From RYN-230 sp963718305 (GTDB lineage: Bacteria; Actinomycetota; Actinomycetes; Streptosporangiales; Streptosporangiaceae): a DNA stretch of 64,000 nucleotides. A model generated the notes under the pieces. The model ran no database searches. It had not been told where the DNA came from and saw only the letters and a program-made list of their open reading frames with translations. Below are positions 45,699 through 54,298 of the stretch, in pieces; within the stretch, counting starts at the first letter, position 1, and each line of letters begins with the position of its first letter. The stretch covers positions 62,001 to 126,000 of the forward strand of contig CAVQZG010000012.1 in assembly GCA_963718305.1 (NCBI GenBank), read 5' to 3'. A program made the position numbers and the translations under genes.

Positions 45699-47365
45699 GC
45701 GAAGTCCTCCTCGCTGGCCCGGCTGGCCCACGCGGCGAAGTTCTCGCCGGTGTCTCGGCCCGCCTGGAAGCGGCGCAGGACCCGCTCCAGGTAGTCGGGC
45801 AGGTCTTCCGCGGTGGTCTTCAGCCCCCTGATCTTCCGGCCGAATCCTGAGCTCTCACCGTCTCCTCCGGCGAGAGTGCCCCCCAGGTGGATCTGGAATC
45901 CTTCAGTCTGCCGCCCGTCGGGCCCGATGACCAGCGATCCCTTGAGCCCGATGTCGGCCGTCTGGATCCGGGCGCACGAGTTCGGGCACCCGTTCACGTT
46001 GATCGTCACCGGCTCGGTGAAGCCCGGCAGGCGCCGCTCCAGCTCGGCGATGGCCTGCGTGGCCCGGGCCTTGGTCTCCACGATGGCCAGCTTGCAGAAC
46101 TCGATGCCGGTGCAGGCCATCGTGTGCCGCCGGAAGACGCTCGGCGTGGCGGGCAGGTCCGCCTCGTCGAGTTCCGCGGTGAGCCCGGCCACGCTGGCCT
46201 CGGGCACATCGAGGATCACCATCTTCTGCTCTGCGGTGGTCCGGACCCGCCCGCTGCCGTACCGGGCGGCCAGGTCGGCCACCCGGCCCAGGGAACTGCC
46301 CGACATCCGGCCGACCCGGGGTGCGAAGCCGACGTAGTAGCGCCCGTCCCGCTGCCGGTGCACGCCGACATGGTCCCGCCGGCCGTCGGCGGGCGGGGGC
46401 GGGGGAGATCCGTCCGGGAGCGCGTAACCCAGGTATTCCTTCTCCAGCACCTCGCGGAACTTCTCCGGGCCCCAGTCGGCGATGAGGAACTTCAGCCGGG
46501 CCCGGTGCCGCAGCCGGCGGTAGCCGTAGTCACGGAACACCGAGGTGATCGCGGCCCAGACCTCGGCGACCTGGTCGGGCTGGATGAACGCCCCGAGGCG
46601 CTTGGCGATCATGGGGTTGGTGGACAGCCCGCCGCCGACCCACAGGTCGTAGCCCGGCTCGCCGTCCGGGCCGATCACGCCGACGAAGGCGACGTCGTTG
46701 ATCTCATGCACGGTGCACTGCGCGGTGCACCCGCTCATCACCGACTTGTACTTGCGGGGCAGGTTGGAGAAGGCAGGGTCGCCCACGTAGCGCGCGGTGA
46801 CCTCGTCGATCTGCGGTGTGGCGTCGATCACCTCGTCGGCGTCGATCCCGGCCAGCGGGCAGCCCAGCACCACCCGGGGGGTGTCCCCGCAGGCTTCCAT
46901 GGTGGACAGGCCGACCGCCTCGAGGGCCTCCCAGATGGCCGGGACATCCTCGATCCTGATCCAGTGCAGCTGCACGTTCTGCCGGTCGGTGAGGTCGGCG
47001 GTGCCCCGGGCGTACCGCTCGGAGATGTCGGCGATGGTGCGCAGCTGGTCGTTGCTCAGCTGGCCGCCGTCGATGCGGATGCGCAGCATGAAGTAGCTGT
47101 CATCGAGCTCCTCGGGCTCGAGCGTGGCGGTCTTGCCGCCGTCGATGCCCGGCCGGCGCTGCGTGTACAGGCCGTACCAGCGCATCCGGCCCCGCAGGTC
47201 AGCTGGGTCGATGGAGTCGAAGCCCTGCCGGGAGTAGATGTCGATGATCCGCTGGCGGACGTTGAGCCCGTCGTCGTTCTTCTTGTTTTCCTCGTTCTTG
47301 TTCAGCGGCTCGCGGTATCCGAGCGCCCACTGGCCTTGGCCTCGGTGTCGGTGGGCTGACGGCAT
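45695..47365 (-). CDS. sir: Ferredoxin-dependent sulfite reductase (nitrite/sulfite reductase family)
   Basis: A 556-aa sirohaem/[4Fe-4S] enzyme reducing sulfite to sulfide with six electrons. The two ferredoxin-like repeats include RWYGLYTQRRPG and DRQNVQLHW. The cluster ligands are in MACTGIEFCKLA and NGCPNSCARIQ (Cx5C and Cx3C). Tyr67 and Cys159 are 92 residues apart, the same spacing as the covalently linked Tyr69-Cys161 pair I recall from mycobacterial NirA/SirA. Nitrite is a possible substrate, but linkage with cysH favours sulfite. The ATG at 47365 follows AAGGGA. A small hairpin (47399-47412) lies just upstream in the leader. Confidence 0.92.
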   Translation of the reverse strand: MPSAHRHRGQGQWALGYREPLNKNEENKKNDDGLNVRQRIIDIYSRQGFDSIDPADLRGRMRWYGLYTQRRPGIDGGKTATLEPEELDDSYFMLRIRIDGGQLSNDQLRTIADISERYARGTADLTDRQNVQLHWIRIEDVPAIWEALEAVGLSTMEACGDTPRVVLGCPLAGIDADEVIDATPQIDEVTARYVGDPAFSNLPRKYKSVMSGCTAQCTVHEINDVAFVGVIGPDGEPGYDLWVGGGLSTNPMIAKRLGAFIQPDQVAEVWAAITSVFRDYGYRRLRHRARLKFLIADWGPEKFREVLEKEYLGYALPDGSPPPPPADGRRDHVGVHRQRDGRYYVGFAPRVGRMSGSSLGRVADLAARYGSGRVRTTAEQKMVILDVPEASVAGLTAELDEADLPATPSVFRRHTMACTGIEFCKLAIVETKARATQAIAELERRLPGFTEPVTINVNGCPNSCARIQTADIGLKGSLVIGPDGRQTEGFQIHLGGTLAGGDGESSGFGRKIRGLKTTAEDLPDYLERVLRRFQAGRDTGENFAAWASRASEEDFA

Positions 47366-47577
47366 CTGGCGCGTCCCTTCTTGTCCTGCTCGGTCGGGCC
47401 CGCTACTGCGGGTCTGGCTGGGGCGGGACGTGTGACGCGGCAGGCAGCCTCAGTCAGCTGCGCCGGCAATCCTGCTGGCCTGGTCTGGTCAGCTGATCCG
47501 CGATTCAGGCACGCGGGGGGCAGGCCGCCAGGGCTGCAGGGTACCGGCCGCGGCACACGCCCTCGATCGGGGCAGTG

Positions 47578-47664
47578 TCAGCGGCCGTGTCGACAGGCGG
47601 CGCTGCGCACCCGGAGCAGGTCGACATGCCTGCGGGCGACGAGGAGGGGATCTGCAGCGCTCAC
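47578..47664 (-). CDS. 28-codon leader peptide of the sulfur operon (RRHVDL family)
   Basis: A short GTG-started frame encodes a peptide containing ARRHVDLLRVRSAAC and ends at TGA. It closely resembles the short actinobacterial leader peptides with an RRHVDLxRVxSAxC core that are found upstream of sulfur-assimilation genes. It ends 213 nt before the sulfite reductase ATG. No Shine-Dalgarno precedes the GTG, and a -10-like hexamer lies six bases away, so leaderless translation is likely. By analogy with cysteine-responsive upstream ORFs in mycobacteria, translation of its Cys codon may tune expression; that is inference. Confidence 0.7.
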   Translation of the reverse strand: MSAADPLLVARRHVDLLRVRSAACRHGR

Positions 47665-47670
47665 ACTATG

Positions 47671-47700
47671 AGCATCACACGAAAGAGCACGACATGTCGA
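47671..47700 (-). promoter_or_regulatory. Candidate promoter of the leader peptide-sulfur operon
   Basis: On the minus strand TCGACA (47700-47695) and GATGCT (47676-47671) are 18 bp apart. Transcription would begin at or next to the GTG at 47664. The -35 overlaps the 10-bp palindrome CGACATGTCG at 47690-47699, a possible regulator site. Confidence 0.45.
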
Positions 47701-48035
47701 GACAACTTCTCGTTCCGAACTAATTCGTTGTCCCGGCGGCCCGGCCGCCGGGGCGCTCTGGATGCCCACGGATGGTGGCAACCCCGGGCCAGCCGACACT
47801 ATTCCGTCCGCGCCGTCCCCGTTCGGCAAAGTTCTGGCTAGCCCGGTCCCGTCAGCCGGTCTGGTCGGCCCGGTCGTGGCCGGCCTGGTCAGCCCTGGCG
47901 GACCCAGTTGAGCGAGCGCCGGTCCCGTGGCGGCTCCGGCAGCGCGGAAAGCGGGAGGTGCTGGCAATCGCACCAGGTGCCTCCCGGGCAGTCCTGGTGG
48001 TGCTGGCGGCGGCAGGACAGGCAGACCATCTAACT
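47701..48035. other. Intergenic stretch without a recognisable gene
   Basis: No coding region can be supported. Apparent long frames are byproducts of high G+C and contain simple-sequence runs of GGTC/CTGG type. The right part may belong to the whiB 3' region. At the left, near 47697-47716, an interrupted palindrome, CGAG-acaactt-CTCG, adjoins the sulfur-operon promoter. Confidence 0.5.
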
Positions 48036-48075
48036 ATTGTGGCCGGCCGCGGCGTCTGCCGCGGCCGGCCACAAT
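48036..48075. terminator. Perfect 17-bp-arm hairpin downstream of whiB
   Basis: ATTGTGGCCGGCCGCGG (48036-48052) is followed after a 6-nt loop by its exact complement at 48059-48075. It lies about 90 bp past the whiB stop on the minus strand. There is no T-run on either side, so it could be a terminator, an mRNA-stabilising stem, or a DNA-level palindrome. Confidence 0.55.
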
Positions 48076-48080
48076 GCTCA

Positions 48081-48150
48081 GTGCCAGCTAATCTGGGCCA
48101 GCTAATCAGTGCCAGCCGATCTGGGCCAGCTAATCCGGGCCAGCCGATCT
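48081..48150. repeat. Five tandem copies of a 14-bp repeat
   Basis: Units of the form GKGCCAGCYRATCN start at 48081, 48095, 48109, 48123 and 48137, each exactly 14 bp, with a degraded sixth after 48150. The array lies between the long hairpin and the stop codon of whiB. No coding function is evident. Confidence 0.88.
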
Positions 48151-48162
48151 GGTCCGGCCGGA

Positions 48163-48462
48163 TCAGGCCGCGTTCGCGCGGCGCATCCGGCGGCGGCGCT
48201 CCGAGGCGCGCTCGTCCTCGTTCAGACCGCCCCAGGTGCCGTACTTCTCCGGCCGCGAGATCGCGTAATCCAGGCACTCGGTGCGGACCGGGCAACTGGC
48301 GCACAGCGCCTTGGCCTTCCGCTCCCGGATCTCCCGCTCCGGCTGCCGTTCGCCGTCGGGACCGAAGAAGAGCACGACATCCGTGCCGCGGCACGCGGCG
48401 GCATCTTGCCAGCCCCAGTTCGGCCGGGGAGGCAGGGTAACCTGCCGCCGTACCTCAGACAT
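48163..48462 (-). CDS. WhiB-family iron-sulfur transcription factor
   Basis: A 99-aa Wbl protein. Four cysteines (in AAACRG and ALCASCPVRTECLD) bind a [4Fe-4S] cluster; the spacing Cx2C and Cx5C is canonical. The G-x-W-G-G turn (YGTWGGLNEDER) and the basic tail RRRRMRRANAA, the DNA-contacting part, follow. Wbl proteins act by binding region 4 of the principal sigma factor. The sequence does not clearly match one named subgroup; the LFFGPDGE segment recalls WhiB3/WhiD. The ATG follows GAGGAG with 8-nt spacing. Its end is flanked by the 14-bp repeat array. Confidence 0.92.
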   Translation of the reverse strand: MSEVRRQVTLPPRPNWGWQDAAACRGTDVVLFFGPDGERQPEREIRERKAKALCASCPVRTECLDYAISRPEKYGTWGGLNEDERASERRRRMRRANAA

Positions 48463-48911
48463 GACTAGATCTCCTCAACAAGCGTTAGTGTGTATTCCGC
48501 GTCCAGCCGACCCTCTGGTTCCGTCGGACATTGGTTCGCCCTGTGCGGCATTTGCCCCGTCGTAGGTATGCAACGCACTGCATCACCTGCGTGTTCCCGG
48601 GAGCTGGGCAGCCTCGACGTGCCCGTGACCGCCACGGGAGTAGCTAGAGGAGCAACCCTGCCGGATGAGCAGCGGCAACTGGCGTGCCGCCCGCTCTGAC
48701 GAAACCAGTCCTGTCCAGCGGACCGATGATCAATGATGCCATCCGCAGGGGCAGTTTCGCAGGCAGGATCGCGAATCCGCGGCAGAGAAGTTGGGGTCAG
48801 TTGCCCCCGCCGTCCCGATGGGCGTACCCCCAGCATAGAGGCGGTGCCGGCCACTCCGGTCCTTACCATAGTGCCGGGTTAATTGGACAAACCCGTTGGT
48901 TCAGCGCCACC
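48463..48911. other. Divergent regulatory stretch between whiB and the repeat-protein gene
   Basis: No long gene can be supported in these 449 bp. On the minus strand TACACA/ACACTA sequences about 25-35 nt before the whiB ATG are possible -10 elements. A 23-codon plus-strand frame is listed separately. The region is probably the whiB promoter plus the upstream region of the 48.9-kb gene. Confidence 0.4.
48665..48736 (+). CDS. Possible 23-aa small ORF
   Basis: An ATG at 48665 opens a 23-codon frame (starting MSSGNWRAARSDE) that ends in TGA at 48734-48736. GAGGAG lies at 48647-48652, but its 12-nt spacing is long for a ribosome site. It could be a leader peptide or chance. Nothing else supports it. 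Confidence 0.2.
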   Translation: MSSGNWRAARSDETSPVQRTDDQ

Positions 48912-50059
48912 ATGGGCTCCATGTCAGCGTCGGACGCAGCCCCGTTGCCCCGGCTCGGTGAGGTGTTCTTCGACGTACGAGGCAACTCCCGCAGCATGCG
49001 GCTGAGCTGGTACGCCGACACGGGCGTGGCGGTTTTCAGCATCTGGCAGGGCGGTACCTGCACGGGCACGTTCCGGCTGCCCATGGATGACCTGGCCCGC
49101 ATGATCGAGTCTCTGCAGCGCGGCCCGCAGGGCCAGCGCGCGGGACGTGAGGCACCGGGCGAGGCAGGCCGTGAAGCGCCGGGCCGCCCGGCCAGCGGGG
49201 CCGGCCCTGCGGGGCGGGGCCCCGACGAGGGCCAGGCGACGATGGCCATGCGGATGCCGGCCGGGTCCGGCGCGCCCTCCGGCCAGCGCCCGGACGGTCC
49301 CCGTCCGCGGCGGCGCAGCGCCCGGACGGCCCGCGCCCGGAGCGGGCCTACGGCGGGGACTCCGGGGGATACCCCATCGACCCGCTCGACCCGGCCTATC
49401 CGGTCCCGGCAGCCAGGTACCCGGACGAGCCGTCCACCGGGTCGTACCGCCGGCCGGCCCAGGAGTACGGCCCGGGTGCGGGTTATCCCGCTGACCCCGG
49501 GTACTCCGAAACCCCGGCCACCGGCGACTACCGGCGCGCCGGGGCGGCCGGCTACCAGGATCTGCCCGCCACCGGGGACTACCGCGACGGCCAGTCCGGC
49601 AGCCACCGCCGCGACCCGGGCGATTTTCCCGGTCCACTCGACGACCGGGATCCCCGCGGGCCCCGGTACGGTGCAGACCCCGCCGGGGCCGGGTACGCCG
49701 AGGAAGACGACCACGGCGGATACCACGATCCCGGCTATCCGGACGTGCCGGGCACGGGCGACTACCGCACCGTCCAGTCGGGGAGCCACCGCCGCCCGGC
49801 GGGCGGGTACCCGGGTGACCCCTCTTTCCACCCTTATTCCGGCCAGCCGGGCAATGCGGATTATCCCGGCGAAGCGGCCGCCGACGACTCCGGGGCTTAT
49901 CCGGCCGGGCCGGATTATGGCGAGGGCGCCGAGTGGGAAGACACGGCCGACCACTCCCTGGAGGGCTACGACAGTGAGCCCGAGGAATCCTTCCCCTATG
50001 GCCGTCCCCCCGGCAATCGCGACCCCCGGGAACGGGGACGCTATCCCGGCCGTCATTGA
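48912..50059 (+). CDS. Unknown protein: conserved N-terminal domain plus disordered Tyr/Gly/Pro/Asp repeats, frameshifted
   Basis: The N-terminal 75 residues (PRLGEVFFDVRGNSRSMRLS, WYADTGVAVFSIWQGGTC, FRLPMDDLARMIESL) look like a small beta-rich domain. Beyond nt 49175-49330 the same frame degenerates into Arg/Thr/Pro/Ser, while another frame gives Tyr/Gly/Pro/Asp-rich sequence with three copies of P-x-TGDYR-x2-QSGSHRR (the first truncated) at nt 49517, 49568 and 49748. This second frame stays coherent to the TGA at 50057-50059, so I infer one lost base between them. Start: ATG at 48912 or 48921; no clear ribosome site. The function is unknown to me. Confidence 0.6.
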
Positions 50060-50218
50060 CGGATAGCCGCCCCGGGCCGGGACGGCCGCCCGCGCTGCCG
50101 GGCATCGACCCCCCGAATGGCGGCCTCCCGGGTTGACGCTCTGCCCTTCTTTGGGTGTCGTTATGGTTGGGGCGCCCGTGGCGGGATATATTTGCCACCA
50201 GAGGAAGGGGGGCCTCAA

Positions 50219-50557
50219 GTGGCACAGAAGGTTTCCGTCACTTTTGCCTGTGACTACGACCAGAAACCGATTCCCAAGGGCCAGCATCACGCACGCCGGT
50301 TCAGCCTGGATGGCCGGGACTATGAGATCGACCTGTGCGCCAAGCACAGCCAAAAGTTTGACGACGTGGTGAGCCGTTACGCCCAGCGCGCGCGCCGCGC
50401 GTCGGCCCGGGTCAACCGGACCAAGCGGCGGACCACAGCCCACCGGCAGCACAGTGCCGCGATACGGACCTGGGCCAAGGAAAGCGGGATTGAGGTCAGC
50501 GATCGCGGCCGCATCCCGGCCGATGTCGTGGCCAGCTACGAGGCCAAGCACCACTAG
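50219..50557 (+). CDS. lsr2: Lsr2-family nucleoid-associated protein
   Basis: A 112-aa DNA-bridging protein of the Lsr2 family, which silences AT-rich and horizontally acquired genes in actinomycetes. The N-terminal dimerisation part is KVSVTFACDYDQKP and FSLDGRDYEIDLCAKHSQKFDDVVSRYAQRARR. The C-terminal DNA-binding part includes AAIRTWAKESGIEVSDRGRIPADVVASYEA, with the RGR minor-groove hook. The GTG at 50219 follows AGGAAGGGG and starts at the family's usual position; the frame itself is open to 50117. The linker is rich in Arg/Lys. Confidence 0.9.
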   Translation: MAQKVSVTFACDYDQKPIPKGQHHARRFSLDGRDYEIDLCAKHSQKFDDVVSRYAQRARRASARVNRTKRRTTAHRQHSAAIRTWAKESGIEVSDRGRIPADVVASYEAKHH

Positions 50558-50611
50558 GCGAACCAGCACTGGGTGAACCAGCACTCAGTGAACCAGCACG
50601 GGGCCGGGGCA

Positions 50612-51427
50612 TCATGGCGATCCGGGCGAAGGCCCGCCGTACGGCGGGTCGCCATGATCCGGCTTGGCTGGCTCGAGGGCGGGTACCGGGGTCCCGGGCC
50701 CGGGGCTCTCGGGCACCGGGGTCTCAGGCACCGGCCCTGATTCCGTGGACCTGGGCGGCGTGAGAGGCCCCACCGCGGCCGCGAGGACCTGGGAATTGGG
50801 CAGATGCAGCGTGCCGTCCTCGGTGTCCAGGCGCAGGTAGGTAATGCCGATCTCGGCCACGAGGCCGTCGGTGATGCCGCCCAGCGCCCCGGATTTCAGC
50901 CGGATATAGTCGCCGACCATGAACGGCCGGGACAGCAGCAGCACGAGGCCCGCGAAAATGTTGGACAGGGACTGCTGGCCGGCGATGCCGAGCAGGATCG
51001 TGGTGACGGCCCCGCCGACGAGGAGTTGCCCGATCGGGACCTTCATCAGCCCCACGCCCAGGACCAGCACGGTCAGCCCGCCGATGAGGAGTATGGCGTA
51101 CCGGACCACGGCGGCGTGCGACGTGCCAACGGCGGGAGTGAGTACGTCCCTCGTTTTTCCGGCCAGCCCGAGCACGGCTATGGTGCCGAAGATGAAGAAC
51201 GCCGCGATGCACGCCGCGGCCACTATCTTGTAGATGTAATTGCCGTGGCCGGTCCAGTCCTTGAAGCCCTGGCCCGCCTGGCTGGCTACCGCACCCGCGA
51301 TGATGGCCAGGACCGTCGCGATGATGGCCCGCCACGGACGGGCGTGCGCCTTGGCCTTGGCCACGTGCTGGTTAACCTTCGCCATGTGCTCGGCCAGGTC
51401 GAGCTGCCGCTTCTCGTGCAGATCCAC
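50612..51427 (-). CDS. Mechanosensitive ion channel of the MscS family
   Basis: A 271-aa membrane protein with four hydrophobic segments. The pore-lining and beta-domain signature is GIAGQQSLSNIFAGLVLLLSRPFMVGDYIRLKSG, followed by GLVAEIGITYLRLDTEDGTLHLPNSQVL. It would open on membrane tension to release solutes under hypo-osmotic shock. The frame is open to 51790, but the GTG at 51427 starts the coherent N-terminal helix DLHEKRQLDLAEHMAK and follows CAGGATGG. The C-terminus after about residue 220 is a Pro/Gly-rich tail, and the usual second cytoplasmic alpha/beta domain is missing. Confidence 0.87.
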   Translation of the reverse strand: MDLHEKRQLDLAEHMAKVNQHVAKAKAHARPWRAIIATVLAIIAGAVASQAGQGFKDWTGHGNYIYKIVAAACIAAFFIFGTIAVLGLAGKTRDVLTPAVGTSHAAVVRYAILLIGGLTVLVLGVGLMKVPIGQLLVGGAVTTILLGIAGQQSLSNIFAGLVLLLSRPFMVGDYIRLKSGALGGITDGLVAEIGITYLRLDTEDGTLHLPNSQVLAAAVGPLTPPRSTESGPVPETPVPESPGPGTPVPALEPAKPDHGDPPYGGPSPGSP

Positions 51428-51552
51428 GCGCCCATCCTGCCCGGGTGCCAGAACGCGTGATCCCGGGGGGCCCTGGTCTGGCTCCCCGGGATCAGCTCGT
51501 GTGTTACCGCTAGTCAGGTGCCCGGCCCCGCGGCGCGGGCGGGCGGCCCCGC

Positions 51553-52202
51553 TCAGGCGCGCGGGGCGAGGAGCGGCCGGCCGACGGGAAGGCTGAGCCG
51601 GCCTCCCATCCCGTTGGCGACCCCGGCTGCCGAGGCGTACCAGGCGCACACAGCGGTGATGATGCCCACGTACCCGCCGAACTTGACGGTGCCGCTGCTG
51701 CCCGAGAAGTTGCCGATGAACAGGATGATCTCGGTGAGCTCCAGGGTGAGGAACACCGCGAACACCGCCGCGTTCACCTGCGTGCTCCACATCAGCATGT
51801 AGGTGTTGAAGATGGCGAAGGCCAGCAGGATCCAGGCGACGTCATGGCTGAGCCGCGGTGAGCGGAGGTGGGCATGCAGGGGGCTCCACGAGCAGGACAC
51901 ATAGTCCGAGCCCGATCCAGAACCCACCGTAGCTGGAGAACGCGGTGGCGCCGAACACGTTCCGGTTGCGGAATTCCCACATGCCCGCCAGCAGCTGGCC
52001 CAGGCCGCCGTAGGCGAACGCGTACCCGAGCCAGGCCAGGCCGCTCGCGCGTGGTCATCCAGCCCGCGTTCGAACGCCGACAGCAGGAACGTAGTCAGGG
52101 CGAAGGCGGCGAGCCCCAGCGGTGCGGGGTCGGCTATGCCCGGCACTGACATGACGGCCACGGAGCGTGGGCCTGGTAGATAGTGTCATCGTTGACGCTC
52201 AA
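51553..52202 (-). pseudogene. Acetate/succinate uptake transporter (GPR1/FUN34/YaaH family), multiply frameshifted
   Basis: Pieces of one six-helix transporter lie in all three frames. The N-terminal motif ADPAPLGLAAFALTTFLLSAF is in one, NAGWM follows in a second, WLGYAFAYGGLGQLLAGMWE, FRNRNVFGATAFSSYGGFW in a third, and AWILLAFAIFNTYMLMWS to the end returns to the first. The probable true start is the TTG at 52202, behind AGGAGG at 52209-52214, which reads NDDTIYQAHAPWPS before slipping near 52140-52165. Other breaks are near 52070, 52045 and 51875. Either the gene is decaying or this stretch is badly sequenced. Confidence 0.8.
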
Positions 52203-52490
52203 GTGATTCCTCCTGATGAGGCGGCGCACTGCCCGGCCACGGGGGGCAGGTAGCCCGGACGGCCGGGACGGCGCGTGGATTGGCTGAAGATCCCGGCGGC
52301 GGCTACTGGGCAGGCTAAAGTGCCCGGCGCCTGGACCGCGGCCGACGTCCCCGGAGCGGCGCGGAAAAACCGGATAGAACCAACCATTTGGGACCTTCTT
52401 CCGTCTTCACAGGCGGCTCAGCAGAACCACGAGGAAGATCTGCCCTGAGCGTAACGCCGGATTCCTCCCTGGGGGAGACCCAGGTTTTGG

Positions 52491-54165
52491 TTACGCAGGC
52501 GCGACCGCGCCGCCGCTCTGGCTGCGCGCCAGTACCCCGCTCAGCCCGGTGCGCGTGGCCAGAACGTAGATCCGGTCCTGCGGGGCAATCAGGTAATCGG
52601 GGCGCGGTGACCAGTCGACGGCGCCGCCGGTGGCGGGGCTGACCGCGATGACCCGGACCGTACCGCCGCGGTTCACGTTTTCCACCGGCTGGCCCGCCAG
52701 CTCGGATCCGGCCCCGACCCTGACGTCCGCGATGAGCAGCACGTGCCGCCCGACCGGGATGGTCCGCAGTACCTGGTGCTCCAGCATGGCGGCGGCGAAG
52801 GCCGGGGCCGCGAGGTAGGGGACGCTGCGCGAGATCGCGTTGCCGACGGTCTTCTGCACCCGCTCGGCCAGGTCGTCGTCGGACAGCCGCAGGACCAGGC
52901 GCACGTCGGCGGCCAGGGCCCGGGCGTGCAGCGCCGTCTCCAGGTTCACGATGTCACTGTTGGTCACCGAGACCAGGGCCTGGCTGGTGCGGATGTCCGC
53001 GGTGCGCAGGGTCTCCTCGCGGGTGGTTTCACCGATCACCACGCGCATCCCGAGCTGGCGGGCCAGCCGGATCCCGGCCGCGTTCTCGTCCCGGTCCACG
53101 CAGACCACGTCGACGCCCAGATCGTGCAGCTGGCCGGCGATGCGGGTGCCGACGTTGCCCAGCCCGGCCACGATGACGTGGCCGCTCAGCGGCCGTTCCT
53201 TGCCGCGCACTGACCCGGTGAGCCGGGCCCCGACGATGGCCGCGGTGACCACCGGCAGGAACGCCATCCCGTCAAAGGTGAGCATGAACTGGGCCACCTT
53301 CTCCGGGGCGCTCAGCCGGGCATTGGTGAACGCGGCGCCCGCCGCATCGAGGAAGGTCAGGTACAGCGCGTTGGCGGGGGAGTAGCCGCCGGCGGTGGCC
53401 AGCAGCACGAAGCCGGCCACCAGGACGCCGAACAGGACCAGGAACACGAGGCCCAGCTTGTACCCGAAGAGGAGCCGGGGCAGGTCCGCGATGGCCCGCA
53501 GGGGCCGCCGGCGCTGCCTGGTCAGCGGGTTGCGCGGGGTGCCATCGGCCACGGCGAGCACCAGATCGGCCAGGTCCTGGTCCGGGGGAAGCAGCCTGGG
53601 GTGGCCGGGCGCCCCGGTCGTGGCCAGCCCGCAGACGCAGGTGCGCGGCGCCGGCCTCGCCGGGGCGCGCCACGAACAGGGTGCGCCCGGCCAGCCGGAC
53701 ATGGCTGGGGGCTGGCTCGCCCAGCGCGGCGGCCACGAACGAGGGGGCGGCCATCGCGGAACTGGACAGCACCGCGCAATCGGGGAAGAAACTGCGCATC
53801 CGCTCGCCCAGCCCGGTGTTGAAGATCCGCATCACCAGCCGGAGGCCCGGGCTGACGTCCTGGGCGCGCAGCGCGGCGTGGAAGTTGGTCAGGTCGTCCC
53901 GGCCCATCAGGGCGATCGCCCGGGCCGACTGGGCTCCCGCATCCGCGAAGGCGGGGCCGTCCAGTTCCGGCCGCTCGATAACCCGGACGCCCGGCAGCCG
54001 GGCGATCCGCGGGCCGTGACCGCGGGACCGCGCGCTGAGCAGCACGGTTACCCGCTCGCCGTAGTTGGTGGTGAGCTCCTCGACGACCCGGTAAGCCAGT
54101 GCGTCGTCCCCGCACACGATCAGGTGATTCCGGTCCTGGATGAGTCGGCGGGGTACCGGGGGCAC
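52491..54165 (-). CDS. RCK (TrkA-N)-domain ion channel/NAD-binding protein, frameshifted
   Basis: An ion channel-like protein of the CASTOR/POLLUX type. The N-terminal RCK domain (NHLIVCGDDALAYRVVEELT) is read from the GTG at 54165. A pore region follows, with YKLGLVFLVLFGVLVAGFVLLA and GMAFLPVVTAAIVGARL flanking a TFLDAAGAAFTNA loop, then a second NAD-binding RCK domain (GHVIVAGLGNVGTRIAGQL). The first part ends in HLR and continues in another frame as VCGLATTGAPGHPRLLP, so one base appears lost at about 53628-53645. No ribosome site is seen before the GTG, and TTAGAT stands six bases away, so it may be leaderless. Confidence 0.8.
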
Positions 54166-54242
54166 GGCGAGATCTAACCATAGCGGGGCACACGCCGGCT
54201 ATCTGGCCACCCCGGCGGGGGTCTGCCGTGCCCGGACCGGGG

Positions 54243-54248
54243 TATCCT
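54243..54248 (+). promoter_or_regulatory. Candidate -10 element for the DUF1707 gene
   Basis: TATCCT matches TAnnnT in the spacer between the divergent RCK channel and DUF1707 genes, about 50 nt before the preferred start. No strong -35 is seen. Confidence 0.35.
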
Positions 54249-54298
54249 CCGGATGAAAGGGGCGAATGAGTGCCAGGGTCTCGGGGAGGTCCGGAGAG

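Noticed and set aside
48081..48150. CRISPR array
   Set aside because: The 14-bp units abut directly with no spacers, and no cas genes are present; the same holds for the 34-bp repeat at 16470.
52203..52490. A gene in the spacer between the acetate transporter and the RCK channel
   Set aside because: No frame has a ribosome site or family similarity; only a weak 6-bp hairpin at 52468-52490 was seen.
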